A stretch of DNA of 64,000 nt, taken from the NCBI GenBank assembly GCA_006503475.1, contig RSEH01000114.1, positions 62,001-126,000 of the forward strand, given 5' to 3'. A program made the position numbers and the translations under genes. The notes beneath the pieces were generated by a model. That model saw only the letters and a list, made by a program, of their open reading frames with translations. It was not told where the DNA came from and searched no databases. Shown here one piece after another: positions 9,934 to 19,473 of the stretch (position 1 is the stretch's first letter; the number at the start of each line of letters is the position of its first letter). This DNA is from Stentor roeselii. Its lineage: Eukaryota > Ciliophora > Heterotrichea > Heterotrichida > Stentoridae.

Positions 9934-12435
9934 CTAAAGATTAAACTTTTCCTTCGCAGTCTTAATAGAAAACCACCGATGACTAATAACATTTGCTAAA
10001 ACCAGCCCCACAATACTCAAAACAATAGCACCCTTATTAAAATCATCAGTCAAAGCATCAAACGACTTTTCAGGCATAATCCTTGTGACAAACAAATCAA
10101 GTCCAAAAAACGCTCCAATACAAGTAGACTCAAGTGCAGTAGGACTAGTCTTAACAAACTCAAGTCCTTCCAATTCCAAGAAATACGTAGGCTGATTAAC
10201 AAAGTTGATATTGACAAGAGGTTTATAAACAGGTAAAGTCGGTTCATCAAACAATCCATCTTCACTTTTATCCTCATATTTTCTTCTAGGAGACAATAAA
10301 GAACAATCAATCATATAAACCTTGCCACTTTCCAAGACCATCAAAAGCATGGGTTTCGTGATTCCTTGCAAGGTCTTTGTGACCTTCATGTCCTTAACTG
10401 GATAGTTGAAGATGTAGGTCTGTGTGAAAACATTGACTTCGGGAGACCACTTCGAAGAATAAGAAGTGCTGAACCCATGCGAGTAATATTTTTTCAAGAT
10501 TTCAGCTGCTGAGTACTCAACTTCGCCTTTGAACAGCTCGATTGACAGGATTTCGAATCTTTCGTATTTTGAGTTAAGGTAGTGGGTGTAAAGCTTGTGC
10601 TCGTGAAAAGCTAGAAACACTGGACCTTTCACTCCTTCCTGATGGAGACGGTAAACAATGTGGCCTGAAATGCTGTTTATTATGTAGATGAACAGGTCGG
10701 AGGACTTTAAACTTGCCACTGCGAATAAGTTCTTGTCCAGGTACTTGTAAATCATTCTTGATGTACCTGTCGCTATTGCGGGCTGGTGAGTATTTCCTAC
10801 ACTTGTTGAGCAGAACTTCACGATTTTCTCGTTTTTTGGTAAAGAGATTGACCAGGTCACCTTGTACCCCCCTTCAGAGAACTCTAGTCCTTCAATAGTC
10901 CCGTTACTTGAGTGGATTTGATGAGCCATTATTTTTTTAGGACTTTTTCCGTATATTGTAAGAATTTCCCTACTTCGTAACAAGTGAATTGAAAGGTCCT
11001 CATTTTCACCTCTGGTCAAAACCTGCTGACTATCAAAGTCAAAAATTTTTTCATTGATAATTTTTCCTTGAATGATGTTTAAGGTTATGATTTTCGACTT
11101 TCCTTGAAAATTTGATAAAACTTTCGCTTCTTCAGGGCCAGTTTGAACGATTTTAACAAGACCTGGAATGAATTTTTTCCAGTAAATGTTAGAGTCTTGA
11201 GATTGTATGGCGAATAAGTAGCTTGATTGACTGTAAGCAAGAATCAGTTTTTTTATTCCAAAGTTATCTCTTTCAAGAGGCTCGACTAACAGACTAGCAG
11301 GGGAGACCTGTGACTGGACTCTCAGTAAAAAGTTAGAGAAAACATCTTGCCAGGTGTTGTGAGAAGCAAGATTTCCGAAGTAAAGATTGTGAGAATGCAT
11401 TTCTTTTGTGGGTAGTTCCATGAAATACAACTGTTTCAGATGGCCTAGTCCTTCTTCTCGATGCCATTTCACTTTTGTGTCACGGAAACTGAGAAGAGAA
11501 AAGTCTTGAAAAACAACAAAACCAAGAATTTCGCCTTTAGCGTTGTTAAAAGTTAGACATTTCTCGATACCTTCAACGTTTGAGGTCCCTTCGATTAACA
11601 GACTTCTATCCGGCTGGTTAATTGAAATTCCTCGTGAATCGCGAGTAATCCACGAAAGCGAATTTTCACAATAAACCGCATTTTTCATTTCACTTTCCTT
11701 AAACCCATGATCATTAATTTCAATGATTTTCCCATCCACAATTAAAACCTTATCCAAAGCTTTTTCAATATTTCCAAACTTCCAATCAAACTCCTGTATT
11801 TTCCCTTCATAAAAAACTTTAACCCTCTGCCCTTCTTTCCTCAAACAAGCATCTTTCAAAACAAAAACCTCTTCTCCACGAAATTCAATCAGCTCCACAT
11901 TCCAAGTCCTTAAAGTGATCTTCGCGATTTGATCATGAAGCAAGACAAAGACCAAGTCATTGACCTGTGCCAAGACCTTGACAGGATTTTTAAGCTGAAT
12001 CATTTTGCTAAGATTTCCTTCTAAGCTAGTCAAAAAAGAGACTCCATTAGAATGCAGAACAGCGACAAGATTAAGAGAATTATGGTCAACAGCTTGAAGC
12101 GAAATGCAAGTATGTTGTTCTTTGGTCCACAGGACCTGCCCATCAAGTATCGACCACATGGTGACGGCGGCTCCTGCGCAGGTGTAGATTCCAGTTTGTG
12201 AGTAACTTGACAAGGGCTTCGAGTCAAGAGAATTAAGAACCCTTCGCCACATCAGTTCGCCTGCAGGACTGACAAGTCCCATGACTGACCGAGTGGAGAT
12301 GACGAGTGAGTATCCTTGATGAACTGGGTAAATTTCAAGAGCTTTGCCGAGGTTCGTCTTGTGCCAGTCGTATATTCCGATCTGGTCTTGGTACATGCTG
12401 AGAGCTGTGAGTATCAAGAAAAGAAGCCGAAACAT
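9934..12435 (-). CDS. EMC1: ER membrane protein complex subunit 1
   Basis: This is an 833-aa frame with a signal peptide (residues 1-16, MFRLLFLILTALSM). The mature start QIGIYDWHKTNLGKA matches the EMC1 N-terminus (VGxYDWxxxxxGK). A long luminal beta-propeller region of the PQQ-like type follows. The C-terminal signature block GLDLFVTRIMPEKSFDALTD precedes one TM helix and a short basic cytosolic tail. EMC1 is the large luminal scaffold of the ER membrane insertase for tail-anchored and multipass proteins. The length is somewhat shorter than the roughly 990 aa of the human protein, a difference that would have to lie in the propeller. No intron is needed. Confidence 0.92.
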   Translation of the reverse strand: MFRLLFLILTALSMYQDQIGIYDWHKTNLGKALEIYPVHQGYSLVISTRSVMGLVSPAGELMWRRVLNSLDSKPLSSYSQTGIYTCAGAAVTMWSILDGQVLWTKEQHTCISLQAVDHNSLNLVAVLHSNGVSFLTSLEGNLSKMIQLKNPVKVLAQVNDLVFVLLHDQIAKITLRTWNVELIEFRGEEVFVLKDACLRKEGQRVKVFYEGKIQEFDWKFGNIEKALDKVLIVDGKIIEINDHGFKESEMKNAVYCENSLSWITRDSRGISINQPDRSLLIEGTSNVEGIEKCLTFNNAKGEILGFVVFQDFSLLSFRDTKVKWHREEGLGHLKQLYFMELPTKEMHSHNLYFGNLASHNTWQDVFSNFLLRVQSQVSPASLLVEPLERDNFGIKKLILAYSQSSYLFAIQSQDSNIYWKKFIPGLVKIVQTGPEEAKVLSNFQGKSKIITLNIIQGKIINEKIFDFDSQQVLTRGENEDLSIHLLRSREILTIYGKSPKKIMAHQIHSSNGTIEGLEFSEGGYKVTWSISLPKNEKIVKFCSTSVGNTHQPAIATGTSRMIYKYLDKNLFAVASLKSSDLFIYIINSISGHIVYRLHQEGVKGPVFLAFHEHKLYTHYLNSKYERFEILSIELFKGEVEYSAAEILKKYYSHGFSTSYSSKWSPEVNVFTQTYIFNYPVKDMKVTKTLQGITKPMLLMVLESGKVYMIDCSLLSPRRKYEDKSEDGLFDEPTLPVYKPLVNINFVNQPTYFLELEGLEFVKTSPTALESTCIGAFFGLDLFVTRIMPEKSFDALTDDFNKGAIVLSIVGLVLANVISHRWFSIKTAKEKFNL

Positions 12436-12469
12436 ACTTTATTAATAAAGAGATTTATTAGCGAAATGA

Positions 12470-14368
12470 TTAACTAGGTGAATGATGCAAAGGTTTACTT
12501 TCTCGGATAAGATCACTTTGCATGACTCCTGAAAGACTTATAAACTGAAGAATCGAGTCGCTGTACCCTCCGATCATCAAGTTCTTGAAGTCTTTCTCGT
12601 ACTGAGCCCCCTTGAGTTGCTTTGCTTGCCCTGCAAGGTCGACTGTGACGTAGCGCATATCAGGGTTGACTTTCTCTCTATACTCATTGATGATATCAAA
12701 GCTCTTGTTGAACTTTTTTCCACTTCTCGAGAAGATATCATACCCAGACATTTCAGATATCATCATATCAGTGAACATGATGAAGTTATCATACCACTGT
12801 TTTCCTTCAATAGCTTCTTCAAACCAATCAAAAGGAAACTCGGTGCCTCCTCCAAGTTTAGCACTCATTTCATTCATCTTCTCCAGCAATTCAAAAATAT
12901 TATCGCCTTGCAGGTCGACTTTCATCCAGCACTTGTCATTGCCGTACTTTCTGCTTGAAAACAGATAAACGTCAGAGTTTTCACTTACTGACCTGACCAT
13001 CAATCCGAAGAGGAACCCGACGTCTTGACAGCGATTGTAACTTGTGACTGACTTGCTGGAGACTGGCTGGCTCATTGACCCGGAGCAGTCACAGAAAATC
13101 GCCGTCTTTCCTCGGATGGGGTCCACGTTTAAAGCAGTGGCAAGCTTGATGGCCTCGTCTATTGAGTTCTTGTAAGAGTCGAGGATCTCCTGGGTAGGGA
13201 CTTCCTTTGGGATGATGACTTTCTTCTTGATTGGAGGCTCGACTGAATGGCCTGAACGCCATCTTCCTCCTCTGGCTCTTCTGACTCTTGGAGGACTTCT
13301 GCCTCTTCGAGGACTCGTTGAACGGCTTCGGGCTGCGGGGAACCTTTCAACGACGTGGTTGCCTTCGTCGTCTGTGTATTCGACCACTTCATCTTCTTCA
13401 TTTTTAGGAACTTCCGGATCACCTGATTTAAGCCTTTGAAGCTCTTTCAAGTCGATTTCGATGCTTTTGTAAGCTGAGAGGAACCTGAATGGGAAAAGAC
13501 GAGACTTTTGGATCACTTCAGGGTTGGAAAGCTTTTCTACTACTGCAGAATGAGTCTCGTTGTCTACTCCTGTTAGGAGAATGTTTCGCAGGTTTCGGAG
13601 CATCGCCATTATTGGAAGCTTTCCTTGCTTTATCAGGTCTTCCCAGCATTCAGCTTTGTTTCCGTGCTGGGCTAAGGTTGTCTCCCAGGTGTATGGCGTT
13701 TTTATTTTTAGACGCTTTCCTGCCATTTCGGATTTGAAACTCTCGGCGCTTCCGTAGCCTGCTTCTACGTAGGCTTCTGGGGTTTGAGGGTACTTCTTGC
13801 CGAGGACGCAGTCTACTAGCATTCGGGGCTCTTTGACGTGGCATAAAGTAACAACCTTCTTCATCGACAACTTATTAGTCCCTTTTAGAAGTTCCCTTTT
13901 CCTCTTAGCCTCAGAGCAGTATTTCCCAAGTTGATAAACATTGAACTCTGGGAATTTCCCTCGAATGAGTTTCTGAACAACAGTAGAAATCTTCAACTTC
14001 GGTGGGCTTCCAATTTCTTCCTGGTACTTCTGAATGAAGTCAATCAAGTCAGAAGGCAAGTTGATAGCACTATTGAAGTACTCCTTAAGACTAGGGTGTG
14101 TCCTTGGTTTAGTAGCAGCCCAAGCAAGTATAAAGTTGGAGACCGACCGTAAGTTGAGCTTCTGTCGTGAATAAGCTGCCAACTTCGGTATGAATGAAGG
14201 CTCCAGTTCTTCCACAGCCTTCAGGTCGAGGCGAATGCTTTGAACAACCTGATCCTCAGTCTGGTAGAACTTCGGTTCTCCAAGCAGACAGGTAGACACC
14301 CTTAAAACCAGTCGTTCGAAGGGATTTTCGACCACAGATGTTATCGGTTTATAGTTATAGTAATACAT
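12470..14368 (-). CDS. TROVE-domain/vWA RNA-binding protein (Ro60 or telomerase p80-like)
   Basis: In this 632-aa frame, residues about 10-330 are a TROVE HEAT-like ring: NPFERLVLRVSTCLLG, the SRQKLNLRSVSNFILAWAA helix pair and MAMLRNLRNILLTGVD. Residues about 415-610 are a vWA domain with an intact MIDAS (DCSGSMS) and FTDMMISEM. Between them, about 340-385, is an insertion rich in SR, SP, RG and basic residues (RSRSTSPRRGRSPPR). TROVE proteins encircle misfolded small RNAs and Y RNAs; the Tetrahymena telomerase-associated p80 also belongs here. Sequence alone does not tell Ro60 from a p80-type protein. The gene sits 34 bp upstream of EMC1 on the same strand, which need not imply co-function. 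Confidence 0.88.
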   Translation of the reverse strand: MYYYNYKPITSVVENPFERLVLRVSTCLLGEPKFYQTEDQVVQSIRLDLKAVEELEPSFIPKLAAYSRQKLNLRSVSNFILAWAATKPRTHPSLKEYFNSAINLPSDLIDFIQKYQEEIGSPPKLKISTVVQKLIRGKFPEFNVYQLGKYCSEAKRKRELLKGTNKLSMKKVVTLCHVKEPRMLVDCVLGKKYPQTPEAYVEAGYGSAESFKSEMAGKRLKIKTPYTWETTLAQHGNKAECWEDLIKQGKLPIMAMLRNLRNILLTGVDNETHSAVVEKLSNPEVIQKSRLFPFRFLSAYKSIEIDLKELQRLKSGDPEVPKNEEDEVVEYTDDEGNHVVERFPAARSRSTSPRRGRSPPRVRRARGGRWRSGHSVEPPIKKKVIIPKEVPTQEILDSYKNSIDEAIKLATALNVDPIRGKTAIFCDCSGSMSQPVSSKSVTSYNRCQDVGFLFGLMVRSVSENSDVYLFSSRKYGNDKCWMKVDLQGDNIFELLEKMNEMSAKLGGGTEFPFDWFEEAIEGKQWYDNFIMFTDMMISEMSGYDIFSRSGKKFNKSFDIINEYREKVNPDMRYVTVDLAGQAKQLKGAQYEKDFKNLMIGGYSDSILQFISLSGVMQSDLIRESKPLHHSPS

Positions 14369-14543
14369 AATAAATGGAAATTTTTTTCATTTTTTTTACC
14401 TTTTTCAATATGTAGAAAATTCGGTAGAATTAGATGAAAAAAGTAAGAAAACAACAGAAATTTGAAAAGTCTTAGTGGTCTAAGGAATATTAAGAGGGGT
14501 TTAAGGAATATTAAGAGGAATTTAAGAAAGTATTAACTATTAA

Positions 14544-15926
14544 CTAATGCTGAACTGGAGCTCCCATTGGAATGTGACCTCCGTTCACTCCTGGAGCGAA
14601 TGCTAACACTGGCTGATTGTGCATCACTGGCACCATCGGCATGTTTCCTCTTTGAGCTTGCTCCTCGAAGGTTCTAGCTGCTCTGTAGAGCTTGATGGCG
14701 AAGAATAGCAGAAGAGAGTAAACGACTAGGACGAGAAGTCCACAAAGGGCATGATGTCCTCCGTGGTGACTTCTTTGATGTTTGCCGTGCTTGTCACCCT
14801 TGTCGTGTTTGCCGTGTTTGCCGTGCCTGTCATCTCTATCGTCTCTATCGTCTCTATCGTCTCTATCGTCTCTATCGTCTCTATCGTCTCTGTCGTCTCT
14901 GTCATCTCTATCATCTCTGTCGTCTCTGTCATCACTATCAGAGCTGCTACCTGAGTAACTTTGTGAGTCGCTGTCTGATTCATCATCGAATCTTCCTGGA
15001 TGTCTTCTTCCTCCTTTTTCATCATCAGCATCATCTGAATCATCAACATCATCACTGAATCTCTTTCTCAACATTCTGATTTGATTTTCAAAAAACTCAT
15101 CTCCTAAAAGTCTTCTCAAAGTTTTTCCACCAGGGAAGCTAGGCTTGTCTCTCGGAATATCAGGATGTCCTCCTTCGATCCCATCATCATCATGTCTCAA
15201 TTTCCTTCCGCCTGGTAAGACATCATGTCCAGGTTTATCCCTCGGAATATCAGGGTGTCCTCCTTCAATACCTTCATCAGAGCCCCAAAGTTTTTTCCCT
15301 TTATGTCCATGTTTTCCATGATTTTTCTTTCCACCCTTTCCCTTATGCCACTTGCCCCTTCCTCGTCGTCTCTTACAACTGAAGATTCCAAAAGCGACAA
15401 GTGAAACAATACCAGTGAACAATAACATTTTAATAAAGCATCTGGCACTTTGGGAAGTTTTCAGCTTTGAAGCTTTGAGACCTGCCCTGGCAGTGAAAAG
15501 GATGAGAATGAATAGGAGAATTCTTCCCGTTATATATAATTTGCATGAAGGGTGGTCTCTGGACTTCTTATCCGGGTAGGCTAGCTCGACGAACCAGGCA
15601 ATGTGCACCACCAGATTGATCGCAAGGACCAGGGCTGAAAAGATTCTGACCCACTTGGACCAACGGTTGAGAGAGGTCTGGGCATCGACTGCTTCCATGT
15701 TCATCACAGGACCTGATACTACCGGATAAACCATCTGACTCACTGGCATCTGACTCTCAGGTATCCTGGGGGGTGGCCTGTACCCTGATGGCGCTGGGGG
15801 TGCAGACGGTGCGTTAACCACTTGGGGAAGTGGTGCATAATGTAGGCGACCGTCACTTCCCATTACTAAACCACCTTGCGCTGGCGCAAGGTTCGGGTAA
15901 AGATTGCTTCTGTCTTGTAGTTCCAT
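14544..15926 (-). CDS. Four-TM protein with long His/Asp/Arg-rich loop
   Basis: This is a 460-aa frame. A Pro-rich cytosolic N-terminus (about 1-90) precedes three hydrophobic helices at about 92-115, 128-150 and 162-185. A roughly 200-residue soluble loop and a fourth helix (LCGLLVLVVYSLLLFFAIK) follow, then a short tail. The loop holds KGKGGKKNHGKHGHKG, two copies of GIEGGHPDIPRDKP, about a dozen DDR units, and a His/Lys-rich end (HGKHGKHDKGDKHGKH). Four TMs are reminiscent of MARVEL- or tetraspanin-like topology, but no family motif is visible. The alternating acidic and His-rich tracts suggest cation binding, which is speculation. The start follows GTTATAA directly. Confidence 0.75.
   Translation of the reverse strand: MELQDRSNLYPNLAPAQGGLVMGSDGRLHYAPLPQVVNAPSAPPAPSGYRPPPRIPESQMPVSQMVYPVVSGPVMNMEAVDAQTSLNRWSKWVRIFSALVLAINLVVHIAWFVELAYPDKKSRDHPSCKLYITGRILLFILILFTARAGLKASKLKTSQSARCFIKMLLFTGIVSLVAFGIFSCKRRRGRGKWHKGKGGKKNHGKHGHKGKKLWGSDEGIEGGHPDIPRDKPGHDVLPGGRKLRHDDDGIEGGHPDIPRDKPSFPGGKTLRRLLGDEFFENQIRMLRKRFSDDVDDSDDADDEKGGRRHPGRFDDESDSDSQSYSGSSSDSDDRDDRDDRDDRDDRDDRDDRDDRDDRDDRDDRDDRHGKHGKHDKGDKHGKHQRSHHGGHHALCGLLVLVVYSLLLFFAIKLYRAARTFEEQAQRGNMPMVPVMHNQPVLAFAPGVNGGHIPMGAPVQH
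14829..14937 (-). repeat. 9-bp coding minisatellite (DDR)n
   Basis: About twelve copies of TCTATCGTC or TCTGTCGTC variants encode Asp-Asp-Arg on the minus strand. Near-identity of successive units suggests recent slippage-driven expansion. Confidence 0.9.
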
Positions 15927-16884
15927 TTATAACAACAGAATCAGGTTTTACCATTCAAGATGAAAACTGGTTGAAGATTTTGTAGGGAATTTATAAAAGA
16001 AACAGAATTTTATGATTGGGTAGAGGAGAATTAGAAGGTTTAGTTGGGAGAATAATTTGCCATTTATCGAAATTGTTGTTTATCATCAATTAGAGGAAGG
16101 TGGAAGATTTGGATTTCGAAGTCAAGGCTATGAAGGAAACAAAGGTTGGAATTTAGGAAGATTACAAGTTCGAAGAGTTAATATGATGATGTTGATAGAG
16201 TTGAGATGGCTACTGTGATGATTAGAGAGCATACTTGGACTTTTAACCAAAGTTTACTTGTTGAAATTAAGGACCCTTTTGATGAACAGGTACTATTTTA
16301 AAAACATAGGTATTTTTTTACTCTATTGGATGAGTTTAAATTACTGAAGAAATTTACTTTTGAAATTCACTTGAATGAAGCTTTATTAATTTTAAATACA
16401 GAAATTAATAATTTAGAATTTGTAAAATCTTCTAATTTGTGCTTGAGCTTAAATTATTAAGAATAAGAAATTTTCTATAAGCCATGCTACTTTTTCTGAG
16501 TTATTTTATTCCAATTATCTTTGCATTCATATAAACTTGAATATTTCTAATAATCAAAAAGATTCAATTGAAATGGTGATCTTCTGAATTTTTATTTAAA
16601 CTTTATTATATTAAAATTCACAGCATCAACACTCTTTTTATGAAAAACCTTAGAATTTCTATTTTATTGAAAATCTCATAAGAATCAAAGAGTTAACTAT
16701 TTTTCGGGTATTCATTCAATGTCTCTGCTAGAATACTCTACCCAGAAAACACTGTAAAACTGCATAAAACATAATTTCCACATCTTATTTTCCATAAAAA
16801 AAAATCTATCCAGGTAATCATTATTCTTAAATTTGATAAATAAATAACCAAGATCTTCACAACACAACCAAAAAATTATAAAAT
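15927..16884. other. Intergenic stretch with one decayed gene remnant
   Basis: No intact frame is present. Just upstream of the minus-strand gene the plus strand is G-rich and C-poor. A C2-like remnant is listed separately at 16057-16290. From about 16300 to 16884 the DNA is A/T-rich without recognisable structure, ending in the TTATAAAAT that abuts the next start codon. Confidence 0.6.
16057..16290 (+). pseudogene. Possible decayed C2-domain gene fragment
   Basis: Two short open pieces in different frames read like adjacent parts of a C2 domain. The first is LPFIEIVVYHQLEEGG continuing to LGRLQVRRV. The second is HTWTFNQSLLVEIKDPFDEQ, which resembles the NPxWNxxFxFxVxDPxxD stretch typical of C2 domains. 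A frame change lies between them, no 15- or 16-nt GT...AG joins them, and neither side extends into a longer frame. A host gene relic is the simplest reading; chance resemblance cannot be excluded. Confidence 0.35.
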
Positions 16885-19374
16885 ATGGGAAAATGTTTTT
16901 CAGTTTCGTCTTTAAAATCAAGACACAACTCAACCTACTCTTCTCCTGACTATGACCTAACAGATGAGCTGAAAAACGTCAAACAAGTTCCGAATTTTCC
17001 AATCAACCCAATTGCAAAGTCATTGATAATAAGTGCATTATCAAAAAACTATTTATTTAACGACCTCTCTCTCTTCGAGCTAGAAAGACTCTTAAAAAGA
17101 ATCAAATTTTGTGTTGCCGAAGAAAATAACTACATCTTTCATCAAGGCTCAACAGGTTCCTATTTTTATATAATCAATTCCGGAAGAGTTGAAATCCTCG
17201 TCGACGGTAAATCAAGAGGAATCCTCAACCAAGAAGACTGTTTCGGCGAACTCGCTCTTTTATCAGACTCAATTCGACGAGCTTCAGTCAAAGCTTTATG
17301 CAAATCGAGTTTTTGGGTAATTTCAAGAAGAGCTTTTTTAGCAGCTTTGAAAGACTTATTCAAAAAAAATTACGACAACTTCAGAAAAATCATTTCAGAG
17401 TCAGTCTTTTTTAGGAATTTCTCTGATGCTCAAATTGATGCAATTTCAAGACTTTCAGTCAAAGGAAGCTACCAGGACAAGGAAGTCATTATAAGAGAAG
17501 GGGTTGTTGAAAAGATGCTTTTTTTATTGAAGAGAGGATGCGTCGTGTTTCGAAAAGGAAGTGAAGAGTTTTTAAGGATATCGAACTCTGGAGAAATGTT
17601 TGGGGAAGACATGATTTTGACTGGTGAAAAAAGTAGACTTTGGTGCTTCGCACATGGACAGACTGAAGTGATTTCGATCAATTTATTCAATCTTCAAGCG
17701 ATTTTTGGAGAAAATTATGAGGAAATCATGCTGAGAAATGTTGCGAAAATTTCTATAATTGCTGACCCGCATCTCAACTTTTTAGATAAGGATAAAGTGA
17801 TAAATCTTTGCTTGAATCTCAAATGGAGAAGGTTTCAAGATAGGGAATTAGTTATTAGCAAGAAGTACCAAAAATTTACTTATTTTCGAGTTGTATGTAC
17901 TGGAGTCATTAAAACTAAAGGAAACAATTCAAATTCAATCAATTCTTATCAGGTTATCGGACTGGGCAACATGAATGAAAAAAACTTGAAAGAAATGGAT
18001 TACTTTTCAGATGGACCTTCAATTATCGGGGAAATTTCGATTGAAGAAATCAATGAATCGCTTGGGATTGACACTAATAAATTATTTGAAAGCTTAGATC
18101 GCATCAAGTTTATTAAAAGTATTGCTTTGTTTTCGGGACTTTCCCTTGATTCTATTAAAAAACTCAGTGAAGGGATCAAATCGTATACTGTTCAAAAAGG
18201 AGGGGTTCTGTTTGAAGCTGATGATCCTAGTAAAGAAATTTTTCTTGTGAAAAGTGGGATTATTGAAATCGTATCGTCAAGTGGTAAATCTTTAAGATTC
18301 TTTGAAAAATACGAAATTTTTGGTGAAAAATGTTTATTTGAAAAAAAACGTACTGCAACTGCCAAATGCAAAGAAGAAGCCGAGCTCTATCTTGTAAGTC
18401 GTTCTCTTCTCAAGTCACTTCCAGAACTTCCCAGTATAATTTTAGAGGCAAAAAGAAAAGAGTACTATCAAAGATCAGTAAACCTAGCAAACATGATAGT
18501 CACAACTGAAGTTTCTCTAAACTTTAAAAGAAAAACATTTTATATCCGTGATCCAATAGAGGGACATATGTATAACCTCATAATTATCCCAAAATGTGAG
18601 TTAGAGTCAGAATTAGACTGTTTAAGACTCGCAAAAGAAAGAATGATCATGATTCAAATCGAACATCGACAGCTCATCAAGTTAGTCTGTTCATCTTTTG
18701 ATTACCAAAACGTTTACTTTATCACTGAGTTCATCGAAGGAAGAAGTTTACAGTGCCTTTTACCTATTCCTGAAAATATTGCCAAGTTTTTTACTCTGCA
18801 TCTTATACATATTCTGGAGTATCTGCACGATAAAAGCATTGCTTACAGAGATTTTAACACAGAAAACATCCTGATTAGCTTGAAGAATATTCCATATCTT
18901 TATAACTTTTCGTGTTCTAAAGTAGTTGAAAATAGGACTTATTCACGAGTAGGGTCTCCTTATTATCGATCCCCTGAAATGATCATGGGTCGAGGGTATA
19001 CAAAATCGACTGATATCTGGTCACTTGGAGTAGTTCTTTTCGAGTTAATTTACAACCGTCTTCCTTTCAAGATGTCTAAAAAAGACACTCCTGTAGACGC
19101 TTATGAAAAAATCCTTAAAGTGAAACACGGATTCGAACCCTCTAAAGGCGAGGTAATAAATGATTTACTTCTGGGAATGTTAAGTCCAAGTTCTTCACGG
19201 TTTGACTTTGCAACAATTCAAAGAAACCTTTGGTTTTCGAACCTTGATAAAGAATCAGTCATTCACCCGAAGCATGAAGACCTGGAGATGCTTGACCGTA
19301 AAGCGACTATCGAAATTAAAACATTTACAAAAAGCTTTAAAGCCATCAATTTAATGAACGTAACTCTTACTTAG
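16885..19374 (+). CDS. PKG-like protein: three cNMP-binding domains plus a probable pseudokinase
   Basis: An 829-aa frame starts MGKCFS, a likely myristoylation/palmitoylation signal. Cyclic-nucleotide-binding domains are seen at about 55-165 (FGELALLSDSIRRASV, an intact phosphate cassette), about 180-280 (FGEDMIL, degenerate) and about 405-515 (FGEKCLFEKKRTATA, intact). A kinase domain follows at about 540-775: FITEFIEGRSL hinge, YRDFNTENIL catalytic loop, GSPYYRSPEM and DIWSLGVVLFEL. The DFG motif is replaced by NFS (YLYNFSCSK), so the Mg-binding Asp is missing, and the usual VAIK lysine is not clearly placed. It resembles a protozoan cGMP-dependent kinase that may have lost catalysis and act as a nucleotide-gated scaffold. 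Confidence 0.82.
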   Translation: MGKCFSVSSLKSRHNSTYSSPDYDLTDELKNVKQVPNFPINPIAKSLIISALSKNYLFNDLSLFELERLLKRIKFCVAEENNYIFHQGSTGSYFYIINSGRVEILVDGKSRGILNQEDCFGELALLSDSIRRASVKALCKSSFWVISRRAFLAALKDLFKKNYDNFRKIISESVFFRNFSDAQIDAISRLSVKGSYQDKEVIIREGVVEKMLFLLKRGCVVFRKGSEEFLRISNSGEMFGEDMILTGEKSRLWCFAHGQTEVISINLFNLQAIFGENYEEIMLRNVAKISIIADPHLNFLDKDKVINLCLNLKWRRFQDRELVISKKYQKFTYFRVVCTGVIKTKGNNSNSINSYQVIGLGNMNEKNLKEMDYFSDGPSIIGEISIEEINESLGIDTNKLFESLDRIKFIKSIALFSGLSLDSIKKLSEGIKSYTVQKGGVLFEADDPSKEIFLVKSGIIEIVSSSGKSLRFFEKYEIFGEKCLFEKKRTATAKCKEEAELYLVSRSLLKSLPELPSIILEAKRKEYYQRSVNLANMIVTTEVSLNFKRKTFYIRDPIEGHMYNLIIIPKCELESELDCLRLAKERMIMIQIEHRQLIKLVCSSFDYQNVYFITEFIEGRSLQCLLPIPENIAKFFTLHLIHILEYLHDKSIAYRDFNTENILISLKNIPYLYNFSCSKVVENRTYSRVGSPYYRSPEMIMGRGYTKSTDIWSLGVVLFELIYNRLPFKMSKKDTPVDAYEKILKVKHGFEPSKGEVINDLLLGMLSPSSSRFDFATIQRNLWFSNLDKESVIHPKHEDLEMLDRKATIEIKTFTKSFKAINLMNVTLT

Positions 19375-19473
19375 CAAGAAAATCTTCACCAAATCGCGCC
19401 AGATGTTGAAAGATTTGACTGGATGAAACATTTCTAATTTAATTTGAATTGGCTAAGTAATAATAAACTTACA

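Noticed and set aside
16287-16310. A 20-nt GT...AG after the C2-like relic
   Set aside because: It is too long for the intron size seen everywhere else, and the following sequence does not continue a C2 domain.
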